Source of the DNA: Alphaproteobacteria bacterium
Lineage (GTDB): Bacteria; Pseudomonadota; Alphaproteobacteria; Reyranellales; Reyranellaceae
NCBI GenBank assembly: GCA_010032545.1
Contig: RGPT01000004.1
Coordinates: forward strand, 1 to 47,677
Direction: 5' to 3'
Length of the DNA stretch: 47,677 bases
Below are positions 16,935-26,867 of the stretch, in pieces. Position 1 is the first letter of the stretch; every line of letters starts with the position of its first letter. The position numbers were made by a program, and so were the translations under genes. The notes beneath the pieces are model-generated. The model saw only the letters and a list, made by a program, of their open reading frames with translations. It searched no databases and had not been told where the DNA came from.

Positions 16935-18077
16935 CTATGCCGCCATCGCGAGGTTGCTGTAGCGCGTCAGGTGGTGCTGCTGGTTGCCGAACATCAGGTC
17001 GATCATGGTCAACCGCTTGAAGTAGTGGCTGACCGAGAGCTCGTCGGTGACGCCCATGCCGCCGTGCATCTGCACCGCGCTCTGGCCGCAGAATTTGCCA
17101 GACTTGCCGATCTGCACCTTGGCGCCGGAGGCCGCCTTGGCACGCACAACGGGGTCCTTGTCGTCGATTTTGAGCGAGGCCATCAGGGTCATCGAACGGG
17201 CTTCCTGGGCGTTGGTGAAGCAGTCGACCATGCGATGCTGCAGCACCTGGAACTTGCCGATCGGCACGCCGAACTGCTTGCGGGTCTTGATGTATTCGAG
17301 CGTCGCGGCGTTGATCGCATCCATGCAGCCGGTGGCCTCGGCACAAAGCGCCACGATGGCGCGGTCGACGCCGTCTTCGACGACACCAAAGCCTTCATCG
17401 ACCTTGCCCAGCACCGCGTCGGCGCCGACCGAGACCTTGTCGAAGGTGAGCTCGGAGGCGCGCAGCGAATCCTGGGTCGGATAGTCGCGGCGTGAAAGGC
17501 CCTTGGCCTTGCCGTCGACAATGAACAAGGTGAGGCCCTTGGACTCGCGCGCGCTGCCGGCGGTGCGCGCAAGCACGATGATCTGGTCGGCGGAAGCGGC
17601 GTTGTAGACCACACCCTTCTGGCCCGACAGCGACCAGCCGGCGCCTTCCTTGGTGGCCTTGAGCGAAACGTCTGCCAGGTTGTAGCGTGACTGGCGCTCC
17701 AGCCAGGCCAGCGCAAACTGCTTCTTGCCTTCGATCATTGGCGCCAGCAGCGCTTCCTTCTGGGCCGCCGTGCCCGCGCGGGCGATCATGCCGCCGCCCA
17801 GCACCACTGTCGGCAGAAACGGCTCCAGCACGAGGCCTTTGCCGAACTGCTCCATCACGATCATGGTCTCGATCGGGCCGCCACCGTAGCCGCCGTCCTC
17901 TTCCGAAAGCGACATGCCGAGCCAACCCAGCTCGGCGAACTGCGCCCAGTTCTCGGGCAGCCATCCACGGTCGGTCGCGGCGATCTTGCGGCGGGCATCG
18001 AACGCATACTTGTCGCGCACGAAACGCTCAGCCTGCTCCTGAAGCTGCTTCTGTTCGTCGGAAAGGGACAGATCCAT
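16935..18077 (-). CDS. Acyl-CoA dehydrogenase
   Basis: A 380-residue flavoprotein of the acyl-CoA dehydrogenase fold, with N-terminal helices, a middle beta-barrel and a C-terminal four-helix bundle. LGWLGMSLSEEDGGYGGG (about residues 50-67) and FGVPIGKFQVLQHRMVD are typical. The C-terminal segment reads MHGGMGVTDELSVSHYFKR...MFGNQQHH, where most active enzymes have IYEG. The usual catalytic Glu is therefore absent at that position, as in the non-catalytic subunit of heteromeric dehydrogenases. The ATG follows GGAGGAG. It is the third dehydrogenase of the minus-strand run, 39 nt downstream of the second. Confidence 0.92.
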   Translation of the reverse strand: MDLSLSDEQKQLQEQAERFVRDKYAFDARRKIAATDRGWLPENWAQFAELGWLGMSLSEEDGGYGGGPIETMIVMEQFGKGLVLEPFLPTVVLGGGMIARAGTAAQKEALLAPMIEGKKQFALAWLERQSRYNLADVSLKATKEGAGWSLSGQKGVVYNAASADQIIVLARTAGSARESKGLTLFIVDGKAKGLSRRDYPTQDSLRASELTFDKVSVGADAVLGKVDEGFGVVEDGVDRAIVALCAEATGCMDAINAATLEYIKTRKQFGVPIGKFQVLQHRMVDCFTNAQEARSMTLMASLKIDDKDPVVRAKAASGAKVQIGKSGKFCGQSAVQMHGGMGVTDELSVSHYFKRLTMIDLMFGNQQHHLTRYSNLAMAA

Positions 18078-18116
18078 GATTCTCCTCCGGAATTCTTTGT
18101 TGCCTTATAGCCCCCG

Positions 18117-19280
18117 TCAGAGGCCAAGCACCATCTTGGACACGATATTCTTCTGAATCTCGGTGCTGCCGCCGTAGATGCTGGTCTTGCGCATGTTGAA
18201 ATAGCGCGGTGCCGCGGGCGGCGCATGGTCGGGACCGACCGGCGTCTCGTTGCTATCGTGGAACAGCATGCCGGGCTGGTAGGGGGCCGCGTATTCGCCC
18301 ACCGCCTCCATGGCAAGTTCGGCGATGCGTTGCTGGATCTCGGAGCCGCGGACCTTCAGCGTCGAGACCTCCGGTCCGGGCGCACCGCCCAGGGCCATGG
18401 CCGACAGCGCGCGCAACTCGCTCATTTCCAGCGCCTGCACCTGCAAATCGACGTCGGCGATCTTCTCGGCCATCGACGGATCGTCGCTGATCGAACGCAG
18501 CATCGAGACACCACGCTTGGACGATGGCACTTCGGCGATCCCGAGCCGTTCGTTTGCGAGCAGGAACTTGGCGCAGGTCCAGCCGTCGTTCTCCTTGCCG
18601 ACCAGGTTGGCAACCGGGACCTTCACGTTGTCGAGGAACACGTCGTTCACGGCATGGGCGCCGTCGAGCATGATGATCGGCCGAACGGTGACACCCGGCG
18701 TCTTCATGTCGATGAGCAGGAAGGAAATGCCTTCCTGCGGCTTGGCCTCGGTATTGGTCCGCACCAGGCAGAAGATCCAATCGCCCCAGTGGGCGTAGGA
18801 GGTCCAGGTCTTCTGGCCGTTCACGACATAGTGGTCGCCGTCACGCTCGGCCTTGGTGCGCAGGTTGGCGAGGTCGGATCCGGCGCCCGGCTCGCTGTAG
18901 CCCTGGCACCACGATACGGTCGATTCGCGGATGCCCGGCAGGAAGCGCGCCTTCTGCTCGTCGTTGCCGAAGGTGTAGATAACCGGCCCGACCATCTTCG
19001 GCCCGAACGGCAGGATGCGCGGCGCGCCCTCCTCCGCCAGCACGTTCTCGAACAGAAAACGCCGGGTCACGTCCCAGCCCGGCCCGCCGAACTTCTTCGG
19101 CCATGTGTAGGTGAGCCAGCCCTTCTTCCCCAACGCCTGCTGCCAGACCATGTGGTCGTCGCGGTCGTAGTGCTTGCCCGACAAGGTCTTCTCCCTGGTC
19201 GCCGGCGACAGGTTCGCTCGCGCAAAGGCGCGGATCTCGTCGGCAAACGCCTTGTGTTCGGGCTTGAGGGCGAGGTCCAT
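18117..19280 (-). CDS. Acyl-CoA dehydrogenase (FadE-like), paralogue 1
   Basis: A 387-residue acyl-CoA dehydrogenase. GYSEPGAGSDLANLRTKAERDGD and VNGQKTWTSYAHW form the FAD/acyl-binding middle domain. FNMRKTSIYGGSTEIQKNIV is the C-terminal flavin-contact motif, with IYGG where MCAD has IYEG, so the base Glu must lie elsewhere if the enzyme is active. The start is the ATG at 19280; the 479-residue track ORF reads into the next gene out of frame. It begins one base before the stop of its paralogue at 19282-20478, and the two look like a tandem duplication. Confidence 0.93.
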   Translation of the reverse strand: MDLALKPEHKAFADEIRAFARANLSPATREKTLSGKHYDRDDHMVWQQALGKKGWLTYTWPKKFGGPGWDVTRRFLFENVLAEEGAPRILPFGPKMVGPVIYTFGNDEQKARFLPGIRESTVSWCQGYSEPGAGSDLANLRTKAERDGDHYVVNGQKTWTSYAHWGDWIFCLVRTNTEAKPQEGISFLLIDMKTPGVTVRPIIMLDGAHAVNDVFLDNVKVPVANLVGKENDGWTCAKFLLANERLGIAEVPSSKRGVSMLRSISDDPSMAEKIADVDLQVQALEMSELRALSAMALGGAPGPEVSTLKVRGSEIQQRIAELAMEAVGEYAAPYQPGMLFHDSNETPVGPDHAPPAAPRYFNMRKTSIYGGSTEIQKNIVSKMVLGL

Positions 19281-19281
19281 C

Positions 19282-20478
<1,197 letters not shown>

Positions 20479-20588
20479 GCGTCACTCCCGGGCCGGGTTT
20501 TCGATTTGGCCGGAGTTTAGCCGCGAGCCCGTTCCGGACAAGCGCCCCGCAACCGTCACGCGGCTGGAGGCGCCGCGAAGCGGAACGA

Positions 20589-20616
20589 GTTTACGTAGAA
20601 AATCGGCTTCGTAAAC
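20589..20616. repeat. Inverted repeat GTTTACG...CGTAAAC upstream of the acyl-CoA dehydrogenase run
   Basis: Seven-base complementary arms with a 14-nt centre that can add three more pairs (GAA/TTC). The element lies in the 148-nt gap between the PLD gene and the dehydrogenase run. It could terminate the upstream unit or be a regulator site for the downstream one. There is no T-run. Confidence 0.3.
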
Positions 20617-20626
20617 CAACCGCGGT

Positions 20627-21976
20627 TCAGCCGGCCAAGCCGTAGCGCTCCGGCCGCAGGGTGACGGCGAGCCCTTCGCGCATTGGCTCGCAGCGCTCCA
20701 TCCGCCGGCGATTATCGTCGCCGACCTCACGATAGAGCCTCAGTGCCGCGCGATCGTCGAGCGAGGCCGTGTCCTCGCCCACACGCAGCGATACCAGCTG
20801 GCGCAGAAGATCATGCGCGACGGTCCTGTCCCAGATCGAGGCGTTCATCTCGCAGTGGCCGTTGAGCGAGAACGCATGCAGATTGCACGAGCCGATCGTG
20901 GCCCACGCATCGTCGACGATCATCAGCTTGGCGTGGACATAGAGCGGGTCGGGATCGCGGGCGTCCCGGCCGGCGATGCCCGCAAGCAGGAAGTTCGGAT
21001 GCCGGCCGAGCAACTCGACACCCTCGAAGCGCGGACGTTCCGCCGGATCGTTGCGGGCGGCGAAGACATAGGCTTCCGGCTTCGCCGGCACGAGCAGCAC
21101 GACGTCCACCCCGCGCTCAAGGGCGCGCGCAAGAGGCAACGCGATCTCCATGATCGGAATGGCCTGGTTCTCGAGGTAGATGGTGCGGCGCGCGGCATCG
21201 ATTGCCCGCACATACTGCTCGGCGATGGAACGCTCCCCGCGCGCCACATCGAAGGGCTGCCCGTCCGGCGACGGATGGCCGTCGAAGTACCGGGTGGCGT
21301 GCAGCATCCTCTGGACCTGGACCTTGCTCGCGCCCTGGGGCGCCGAGGCCGCGGCCGGAAACGGCAGCCGGTTCATCGCGTCGCAATTCCAGTTGCCGTC
21401 TTCCGCCTCCCGTTCGCTCGCCTCGTTCCAGCGTTGGACGAAATTGTGATGAACGTCGGTCGCCGAAGGGCCCGTCACCTCCAGGTAGATGTCATGATGA
21501 CGATCGTAGGAACGCGCAGTGAGGTTGGCGCCGCCGACGAACGCCGTCTCCGACGGAAAGCCCGCATCGACCACCCAGCTCTTCTGGTGCTGGCAATAGC
21601 GGTCGACCGCCCGATCCCAGCGGATTTTCACGCGCGTGTCGCGCTGGCGAAGCATGTCCCGATGCTCGGCCGTGCCGCCGAACATGATGGGATGGTGGGT
21701 CGCTTCCGCGTTTGGACGCCAAACCAAGAGACGGACATCGACGCCACGTGCGACGGCGCGATCGAGGACGTCGAGCAGGCCGCCGCGGCCTTCGGGAAAA
21801 AGAAACTTCCGGTCCCAGAAGGCGACGGTCACCCAAACGCTGTGGCGCGCGGCATCGACGGCATCGCAAAGGCGCAAAAAGAACATGCCGGCGCCGACCA
21901 TCGGGAGCACCCTGTTGCCGTCGCGGATCGGGTAGGAACCCGCGATCGCGTCCGGAATGTAAGCCTCCGCGCTCAC
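20627..21976 (-). CDS. Phospholipase D-like / cardiolipin synthase-like protein
   Basis: A 449-residue PLD-superfamily enzyme with two HKD motifs: HQKSWVVD at His130 with GGANL after it, and HAKLMIVD at His348 with IGSCNL after it. Both catalytic halves are intact. There are no N-terminal membrane helices like those of classical cardiolipin synthase A, so a soluble phospholipase or phosphatidyltransferase is possible. The start is the GTG at 21976, which overlaps the CoA-transferase stop as GTGA. That coupling to an acyl-CoA gene is unexpected. Confidence 0.9.
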   Translation of the reverse strand: MSAEAYIPDAIAGSYPIRDGNRVLPMVGAGMFFLRLCDAVDAARHSVWVTVAFWDRKFLFPEGRGGLLDVLDRAVARGVDVRLLVWRPNAEATHHPIMFGGTAEHRDMLRQRDTRVKIRWDRAVDRYCQHQKSWVVDAGFPSETAFVGGANLTARSYDRHHDIYLEVTGPSATDVHHNFVQRWNEASEREAEDGNWNCDAMNRLPFPAAASAPQGASKVQVQRMLHATRYFDGHPSPDGQPFDVARGERSIAEQYVRAIDAARRTIYLENQAIPIMEIALPLARALERGVDVVLLVPAKPEAYVFAARNDPAERPRFEGVELLGRHPNFLLAGIAGRDARDPDPLYVHAKLMIVDDAWATIGSCNLHAFSLNGHCEMNASIWDRTVAHDLLRQLVSLRVGEDTASLDDRAALRLYREVGDDNRRRMERCEPMREGLAVTLRPERYGLAG

Positions 21977-23178
21977 GCCGGCACAATCAGCGCCTTGTCT
22001 GCCTTCAGCCTGTCAATGGCGGCGTCGCTGAGACCCGCCTCGCGCAGCACCTCGACGCCGTCGCCGCCAATCCTGGGCGCATGGCGGCGGAAGTCGGTCT
22101 TGGTCTTCTCGAAGTCGAGCGGGCTGGCAAAGGTCGTGATCGGCCCCTCGGTCGGGTGCTCGCGCTCGGTGAAGAAGCCGGTGGCCTTTAGGTGCGGGTC
22201 GTCCATCAACTCTTCCAGCGTGTGCACCGGCATGGCCGGTATATCGGCCTTGTCGAACATTTCCAGCCAGTCCTCAGTGGTGCGGTCCTTCAGCAGGCTG
22301 TCGAGCACCTGGTAGAGTTCGCTGAAATGCTTCGGCCGCTCGATGCGGTCGACGAACTTCTTTTCCTTGGCGAGGTCGGGTCGGCCGGCCAGCTCGAAAA
22401 AGGCGATCCAGTGCTGGTCGGTATAGGGCAGCGCACAAATGTAGCCGTTCTTCGTCGGGAACGGATGACGGAACTTGTTGATGATGCGGTCGTAGCCCAT
22501 CGTCCCGCGCTCCGGCCGCCAGGTGGCACCGAACAGATGCTCCGTTAGCCAGAACGAGGCCAGCGTCTCCAGCATCGGCACCTCGATCATCTGGCCTTCG
22601 CCGGTGCATTTGCGATGATAGAGTGCCGCCAGCACAGCGATGCAGAGATGGAGCCCCGTCGTCTTGTCCGCGATCAGGCTCGGCATGAAACGCGGCGGCT
22701 CGCCGTCGACGCGGCTCTGCAGCGAGGCAGCCCCGCTCACGCCCTGGACGAGATCGTCGAAGGCAGGCTTGTGGCCGTAGGGGCCCTTTCGCGCATAGCC
22801 CAGAGAATAGGCATAAATGATTGAGGGATTGATCTTCTTCAGGTCCTCGTAGCCCAGCCCGAGCCGTTCGATCGCGGCCGGCCGGCTGTTGTGGATGAAC
22901 AGGTCGGCGGTCTTGATCATGCCCTTCAGCACCGCGACAGCCTCGGGCTTCTTGAGGTCGAGACAGATCGAGCGCTTGTTGCGGTTGGCCGCCATGTAGA
23001 TCGGGCCCATGCTCTTGTCGCGGCCCATCACGCCACCCGACAGGCGCAGGAGATCGCCCTCCGGTGGTTCGACCTTGATCACGTCGGCGCCCATGTCGGC
23101 CAGATGCTGTGTGGCGAACGGCCCCAGCAACACGGCCGTCAGATCGATCACGCGCACGCCCGTCAATGGTCCCGGCAT
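21973..23178 (-). CDS. CaiB/BaiF-family (class III) CoA transferase
   Basis: A 401-residue family III CoA transferase, which moves CoA between carboxylic acids through an aspartyl anhydride. Motifs are GVRVIDLTAVLLGPFATQHLADMGADVIKVE at the start, NRNKRSICLDLK, and SLIADKTTG with the catalytic Asp at 171. It ends with the family C-terminal HAPRIGG. It heads the minus-strand unit with the PLD enzyme and, after a gap, three acyl-CoA dehydrogenases, so it probably activates a carboxylate for oxidation. It is divergent from another family member at 23273, with 94 nt between them. Confidence 0.93.
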   Translation of the reverse strand: MPGPLTGVRVIDLTAVLLGPFATQHLADMGADVIKVEPPEGDLLRLSGGVMGRDKSMGPIYMAANRNKRSICLDLKKPEAVAVLKGMIKTADLFIHNSRPAAIERLGLGYEDLKKINPSIIYAYSLGYARKGPYGHKPAFDDLVQGVSGAASLQSRVDGEPPRFMPSLIADKTTGLHLCIAVLAALYHRKCTGEGQMIEVPMLETLASFWLTEHLFGATWRPERGTMGYDRIINKFRHPFPTKNGYICALPYTDQHWIAFFELAGRPDLAKEKKFVDRIERPKHFSELYQVLDSLLKDRTTEDWLEMFDKADIPAMPVHTLEELMDDPHLKATGFFTEREHPTEGPITTFASPLDFEKTKTDFRRHAPRIGGDGVEVLREAGLSDAAIDRLKADKALIVPA

Positions 23179-23272
23179 CTGTACTCCCCATCTTCCTTCG
23201 TTCTGCTCGCACTATGGCATAGCTCGGGAGGCTGAGGCATGTTGCGGGCCCTGAACGGAAAGAAGAGCTGCA

Positions 23273-24394
23273 ATGTCTGGAGCGTTGGACGGCCTGCTGG
23301 TGGTGAGCGTCGAACAGGCGGTCGCCGCCCCCTATTGTGCGGCGCGGCTGGCCGATGCCGGCGCCCGCGTCATCAAGATCGAGCGGCCGGAAGGCGATTT
23401 CGCGCGCGCCTACGACGGCTACGTAAAGGGCGAATCGAGCTACTTCGTCTGGCTGAACCGCGGCAAGCAATCCGTGGCACTCGACTTCAAGCAGGCGGAG
23501 GACCTGGCCCTCCTGCACCGAATGATCTCGAAGGCCGACGTGCTGATCCAGAACCTGGCGCCGGGCGCCGCCGAGCGCGCGGGCTTCGGCTCGGCCGCCA
23601 TGCGGGCCAGGCACAAGCGGCTGATCACCGTCGACGTCTCGGGCTACGGCGACCACGGCCCCTACAAGAACCGCCGCGCCTACGACCTGCTCGTGCAGGC
23701 CGAGAGCGGTCTCGCCTCCATCACCGGCACCGAGCACGCGCCTGGCCGCGTCGGCATTTCGGCCACCGACATCGGCACTGGCATGTACGCCCATGCCGCC
23801 GTCCTGGAGGCGCTGCTGGCGCGGCAGAAGACCGGCGAGGGCCGCGCCATCTCGGTTTCGCTGTTCTCGTCGATGGCCGAATGGATGACGGTGCCGCTGC
23901 TCGCCATGGACTACGCCGCCTACGAATGGCCGCGGCTCGGCCTCACCCACCCGTTCATCGCGCCCTACGGCGTCTATCCAAGCGCCGACAAGGTGCCGCT
24001 CTTGATCTCGATCCAGAACGACCGGGAGTTCGAGCGCCTGTGCCACGGCGTGCTCGACCGGCCGGGCCTGGAAAAGGACCCCGACTACGCCACCAACAAG
24101 GCGCGCAATTCGCGGCGCGACGACACCAACGCCATTGTCGCGAAGAGTTTCGGCGTCCAGAGCTTCGAGACGCTGGCGGCCAAGCTCGATGCCGCGCAGA
24201 TTGCCTGGGCGCGCGTGAGTTCGGTCGGCGATCTCTCGAAACATCCGCAGCTCCGCCGCACCGTCTTCACCTCGAACAAGGGCGAAGTCTCGGTCCCGGC
24301 GCTGGCCGCCTCCTACGAGGGCGAGCCCGCGCGGCTGGGCGACGTGCCCGCGCTCGGCCAGCACACCGACCAGGTCCGGCGCGAGTTCGCTTGA
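23273..24394 (+). CDS. CaiB/BaiF-family (class III) CoA transferase
   Basis: A 373-residue class III CoA transferase distinct from the opposing one. Motifs are VEQAVAAPYCAARLADAGARVIKIERPEGDFAR, NRGKQSVALD, and GISATDIGTGMYAH with the likely catalytic Asp at 167. The shorter C-terminal domain resembles the succinyl/mesaconyl-CoA transferase group (family resemblance only). The ATG follows AAAGAAGAG. The stop shares one base with the downstream MFS start (TGATG), so transporter and transferase are coupled and probably take up and activate the same acid. Confidence 0.92.
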   Translation: MSGALDGLLVVSVEQAVAAPYCAARLADAGARVIKIERPEGDFARAYDGYVKGESSYFVWLNRGKQSVALDFKQAEDLALLHRMISKADVLIQNLAPGAAERAGFGSAAMRARHKRLITVDVSGYGDHGPYKNRRAYDLLVQAESGLASITGTEHAPGRVGISATDIGTGMYAHAAVLEALLARQKTGEGRAISVSLFSSMAEWMTVPLLAMDYAAYEWPRLGLTHPFIAPYGVYPSADKVPLLISIQNDREFERLCHGVLDRPGLEKDPDYATNKARNSRRDDTNAIVAKSFGVQSFETLAAKLDAAQIAWARVSSVGDLSKHPQLRRTVFTSNKGEVSVPALAASYEGEPARLGDVPALGQHTDQVRREFA

Positions 24395-25575
24395 TGGAAC
24401 GTTGGCTCACCGGCCTCCGGCTGGCGGGCTACGGCGCGGCATATTTCTTCGCCGCCGGCGCCTTCATGAGCTACTGGCCGGTGTGGCTGCGCGATCGCGG
24501 CGTCACCGACACCGAGATCGGCACGCTCTTCATGTCGCGCCAAATCATCTCGGTGATCGCCACCCTGTCCGTCGGCTGGATCGCCCATCGGCTGGGCGGC
24601 CCGCGCGGCGTGATGGTGACCTTGGGTCTCGCGGCGGCCGTGATGATCGTGGCCTACGACTTCTCCACTTCGTTCTTCGCCATCTTCATCGTCACCATGA
24701 TCTGGGGCTTCATGTGGTCGCCGCCCATGCCGCTCTATGACGGCGTTCTGGTGATCGAGACCAAGCGCCACGGCCTCGACTACGCCCGCGTGCGCATGTG
24801 GAGTTCCGTGGCCTTCATCGGCGGCACCTTCGTGGCCGGCATCGCCGTCGAACGCTATGGCCCGCCGTGGGTTCTTTATGTCGGCATGGCGGGCATCGTC
24901 CTGCTGGCGCCCTTGGCGCTTCTGTTGCCGGCCGCCCCGCCCCCTGTGGCGACCGTCGGCAAGGCCCATGCGTCGCTCAAGGTCGGCGACCTGGTGCGCC
25001 AGCCGGCCTTCATCCTGTTCCTCATGGCGACCGGCCTCTGCTCGGCCAGTCACTCCGTGCTCTACAGCTTCGGAACGCTGACCTGGCGCGCTGCAGGCAT
25101 CGACGACGTGACCATCAGCGCCCTGTGGGCCGAGAGCGTCGCCATCGAGATCGTGCTGATGCTGTTCGGCGGCTGGCTGCTTGCCCGGCTGGGCGTGTGC
25201 GGTCTGATCGCGCTCGGCCTCGCCGCCGGCATGGTGCGCTGGACCGCGATGGCCTTCACAACGGAGCTCTGGGTACTGGTGCTGCTGCAGGCGCTGCACT
25301 CCTGCACGTTCGCCGCCTGCCACCTGGGCGCCATGGCCTTTCTGCAGCGCGCCCTGCCGGCGCACGGCGCCGCCATCGGCCAGAGCCTCTACTATGCGCT
25401 CGGCACCGGCGCCACGCAGGCTGTGGTCTACCAGTTCTCGGGTCTGCTCTACGCGCAGTACGGCCAGCACGCCTTTCTCGCCATGGCGCTGGTCAGCACG
25501 ATCGGACTTGGAGCGCTCGTGCTGCTCGCGCGGACCTGGAGCGGCGGGCTGCTCGTCGACACATCTCAGAAGTGA
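24394..25575 (+). CDS. MFS transporter (MFS_1-like, HcaT/phenylpropionate-type)
   Basis: A 393-residue, 12-helix major facilitator. The N-terminal part YGAAYFFAAGAFMSYWPVWLRDRGVTDTEIG and the loop PLYDGVLVIETKR with YARVRMWSSVAFIGG match the MFS_1-like group that includes HcaT and nucleoside carriers. The real start is the ATG at 24394; the 778-residue track ORF merges it with frame-shifted CoA-transferase sequence. The 3' end overlaps the convergent sbtB gene by 10 nt. The substrate is probably an organic acid, given the coupled CoA transferase. Confidence 0.88.
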   Translation: MERWLTGLRLAGYGAAYFFAAGAFMSYWPVWLRDRGVTDTEIGTLFMSRQIISVIATLSVGWIAHRLGGPRGVMVTLGLAAAVMIVAYDFSTSFFAIFIVTMIWGFMWSPPMPLYDGVLVIETKRHGLDYARVRMWSSVAFIGGTFVAGIAVERYGPPWVLYVGMAGIVLLAPLALLLPAAPPPVATVGKAHASLKVGDLVRQPAFILFLMATGLCSASHSVLYSFGTLTWRAAGIDDVTISALWAESVAIEIVLMLFGGWLLARLGVCGLIALGLAAGMVRWTAMAFTTELWVLVLLQALHSCTFAACHLGAMAFLQRALPAHGAAIGQSLYYALGTGATQAVVYQFSGLLYAQYGQHAFLAMALVSTIGLGALVLLARTWSGGLLVDTSQK

Positions 25576-25874
25576 TCCGGGCGGGCGACTTCGACGTCGC
25601 TCAGATAGACGATGGCCGCATAGTCGCGCAGGCGCTCGACGCTTTCGATGAGGATGAGGCGTGCCGTCTCCTCAGGGGCAATGGCGATTACCAGCGTGTT
25701 CTCGAACACACGGCTGATCTCCTCGGTCTGGCGCCTGCCCTGGCGGCCGAACCCCGAAACCTTGGGTACGGTCGTGTAGCCCTTGACGCCGTGTGCGACC
25801 AGCCACTCGACGACATCCGGCACCATGCCGCTTTCGACGACGATCTCGATTTTCTTGCGTCGATGAATTTCCAT
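25566..25874 (-). CDS. sbtB: PII-like SbtB-type regulatory protein
   Basis: A 102-residue ferredoxin-like PII fold with KKIEIVVESG as strand 1, VKGYTTVPKVSGFGRQGRRQ leading into a T-loop region, and FENTLVIAIAPEETARLI in the second repeat. It lies 3 nt after sbtA, the order seen in cyanobacteria. There SbtB is a PII-like protein that binds SbtA and adenine nucleotides such as cAMP. The C-terminus (VARPDHF) lacks the Cys-x5-Cys redox clasp of some cyanobacterial SbtB. A GGGGTGAG ribosome site precedes the ATG. Nucleotide binding is inferred from family only. Confidence 0.85.
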   Translation of the reverse strand: MEIHRRKKIEIVVESGMVPDVVEWLVAHGVKGYTTVPKVSGFGRQGRRQTEEISRVFENTLVIAIAPEETARLILIESVERLRDYAAIVYLSDVEVARPDHF

Positions 25875-25877
25875 GGC

Positions 25878-26861
25878 TCACCCCGCTAGTCGTTCGGCGA
25901 TGGCGAAATAGAGTGGAATGCCGATGGCGACGTTGAACGGAAAGGTCACGCCAAGCGACAACGTCACGTAGATTCCCGGCCGCGCCTGCGGCAGGGCAAG
26001 CCGCATGGCCGCGGGCACCGCAATGTAGGAGGCCGAGGCACAGAGCGTGGCCAGCAGCGCCGTGCCACCGAGCCCGAAGCCCAGCAGCCGGGCAGCGGCG
26101 AAACCGATGGCGGCATTGAGCAGCGGCATGACGAGTGCAAAGACGATCAACCGCACCGTCAGGTCGTGCGACGAGCGCAACTGGCGCATCGCCACCAATC
26201 CCATATCGAGCAGGAACAGGCAGAGCATGCCGTTGTAGATATCGACCATGAAAGGTTCGACCTTTTTCATGCCCGAAGGTCCGACCGCCCAGCCGATGAC
26301 GAAACCGCCGACCAGCACCACGATGCTGCCGTTGGCCAGGACTTCGCGCAGCAGTTTTGCCCGTCGCTGAGGACGCTTCACCGCCGATGCCCCAAGCGAT
26401 CGGCTGGCCAGAAAGAGGCCGGTCACGATGGCGGGTGTTTCCATCGCCGCCATCATGGCAACGAGAATACCGTCATAGGGCGTGCCGCGCGCGGCGAGGA
26501 ACTCCACGGCCGTGACGAAGGTGACGATACTTACCGAGCCGTAGTGCGCCGACACCGCCGCGGCATCGACCGGGCCCAGGGCGCGGACCGCGCGCAGAAC
26601 GGCATAGGCCAGCACCGGCAGCGAGAAGGACAGCACGATCGCCATGGCCAGCGACGCCGCCACGTTGCCGCCACCGGTCTTCGCCAGGGCAAGGCCGCCC
26701 TTCATGCCGATCGCGAGCATGAGATAGATCGCCAGGCCCTTGGCGACCGCTTCCGGAATCTCGAGGTCCGACCGGATCAACGCCGCCACGGCACCGAGCA
26801 CGAAGCACAGCACCATCGGCGACAGCAGGTTGGCGCCGGCCAGCGAGAGGATTTCACCCAT
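25878..26861 (-). CDS. sbtA: SbtA-type sodium-dependent bicarbonate permease
   Basis: A 327-residue, roughly ten-helix membrane protein of the SbtA (DUF897) family. In cyanobacteria SbtA is a Na+/bicarbonate symporter. Recognisable segments include GLAIYLMLAIGMKGGLAL, AAVSAHYGSVSIVTFVTAVEFL, MAAMETPAIVTGLFLA, FMVDIYNGMLCLFLLDMG and ATLCASASYIAVPAAMRLALP. The next gene is its PII-like partner. Upstream by 6 nt is a D-threonine-aldolase-like gene, so the pair sits in a mixed operon without any carboxysome or RuBisCO gene in view. The bicarbonate substrate is inferred; other anions are possible. Confidence 0.88.
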   Translation of the reverse strand: MGEILSLAGANLLSPMVLCFVLGAVAALIRSDLEIPEAVAKGLAIYLMLAIGMKGGLALAKTGGGNVAASLAMAIVLSFSLPVLAYAVLRAVRALGPVDAAAVSAHYGSVSIVTFVTAVEFLAARGTPYDGILVAMMAAMETPAIVTGLFLASRSLGASAVKRPQRRAKLLREVLANGSIVVLVGGFVIGWAVGPSGMKKVEPFMVDIYNGMLCLFLLDMGLVAMRQLRSSHDLTVRLIVFALVMPLLNAAIGFAAARLLGFGLGGTALLATLCASASYIAVPAAMRLALPQARPGIYVTLSLGVTFPFNVAIGIPLYFAIAERLAG

Positions 26862-26867
26862 CGGTCG

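Noticed and set aside
22274-24364. 696-residue minus-strand ORF over two CoA-transferase genes
   Set aside because: It reads antisense to one transferase and out of frame in the other. Both real genes have full motifs and ribosome sites.
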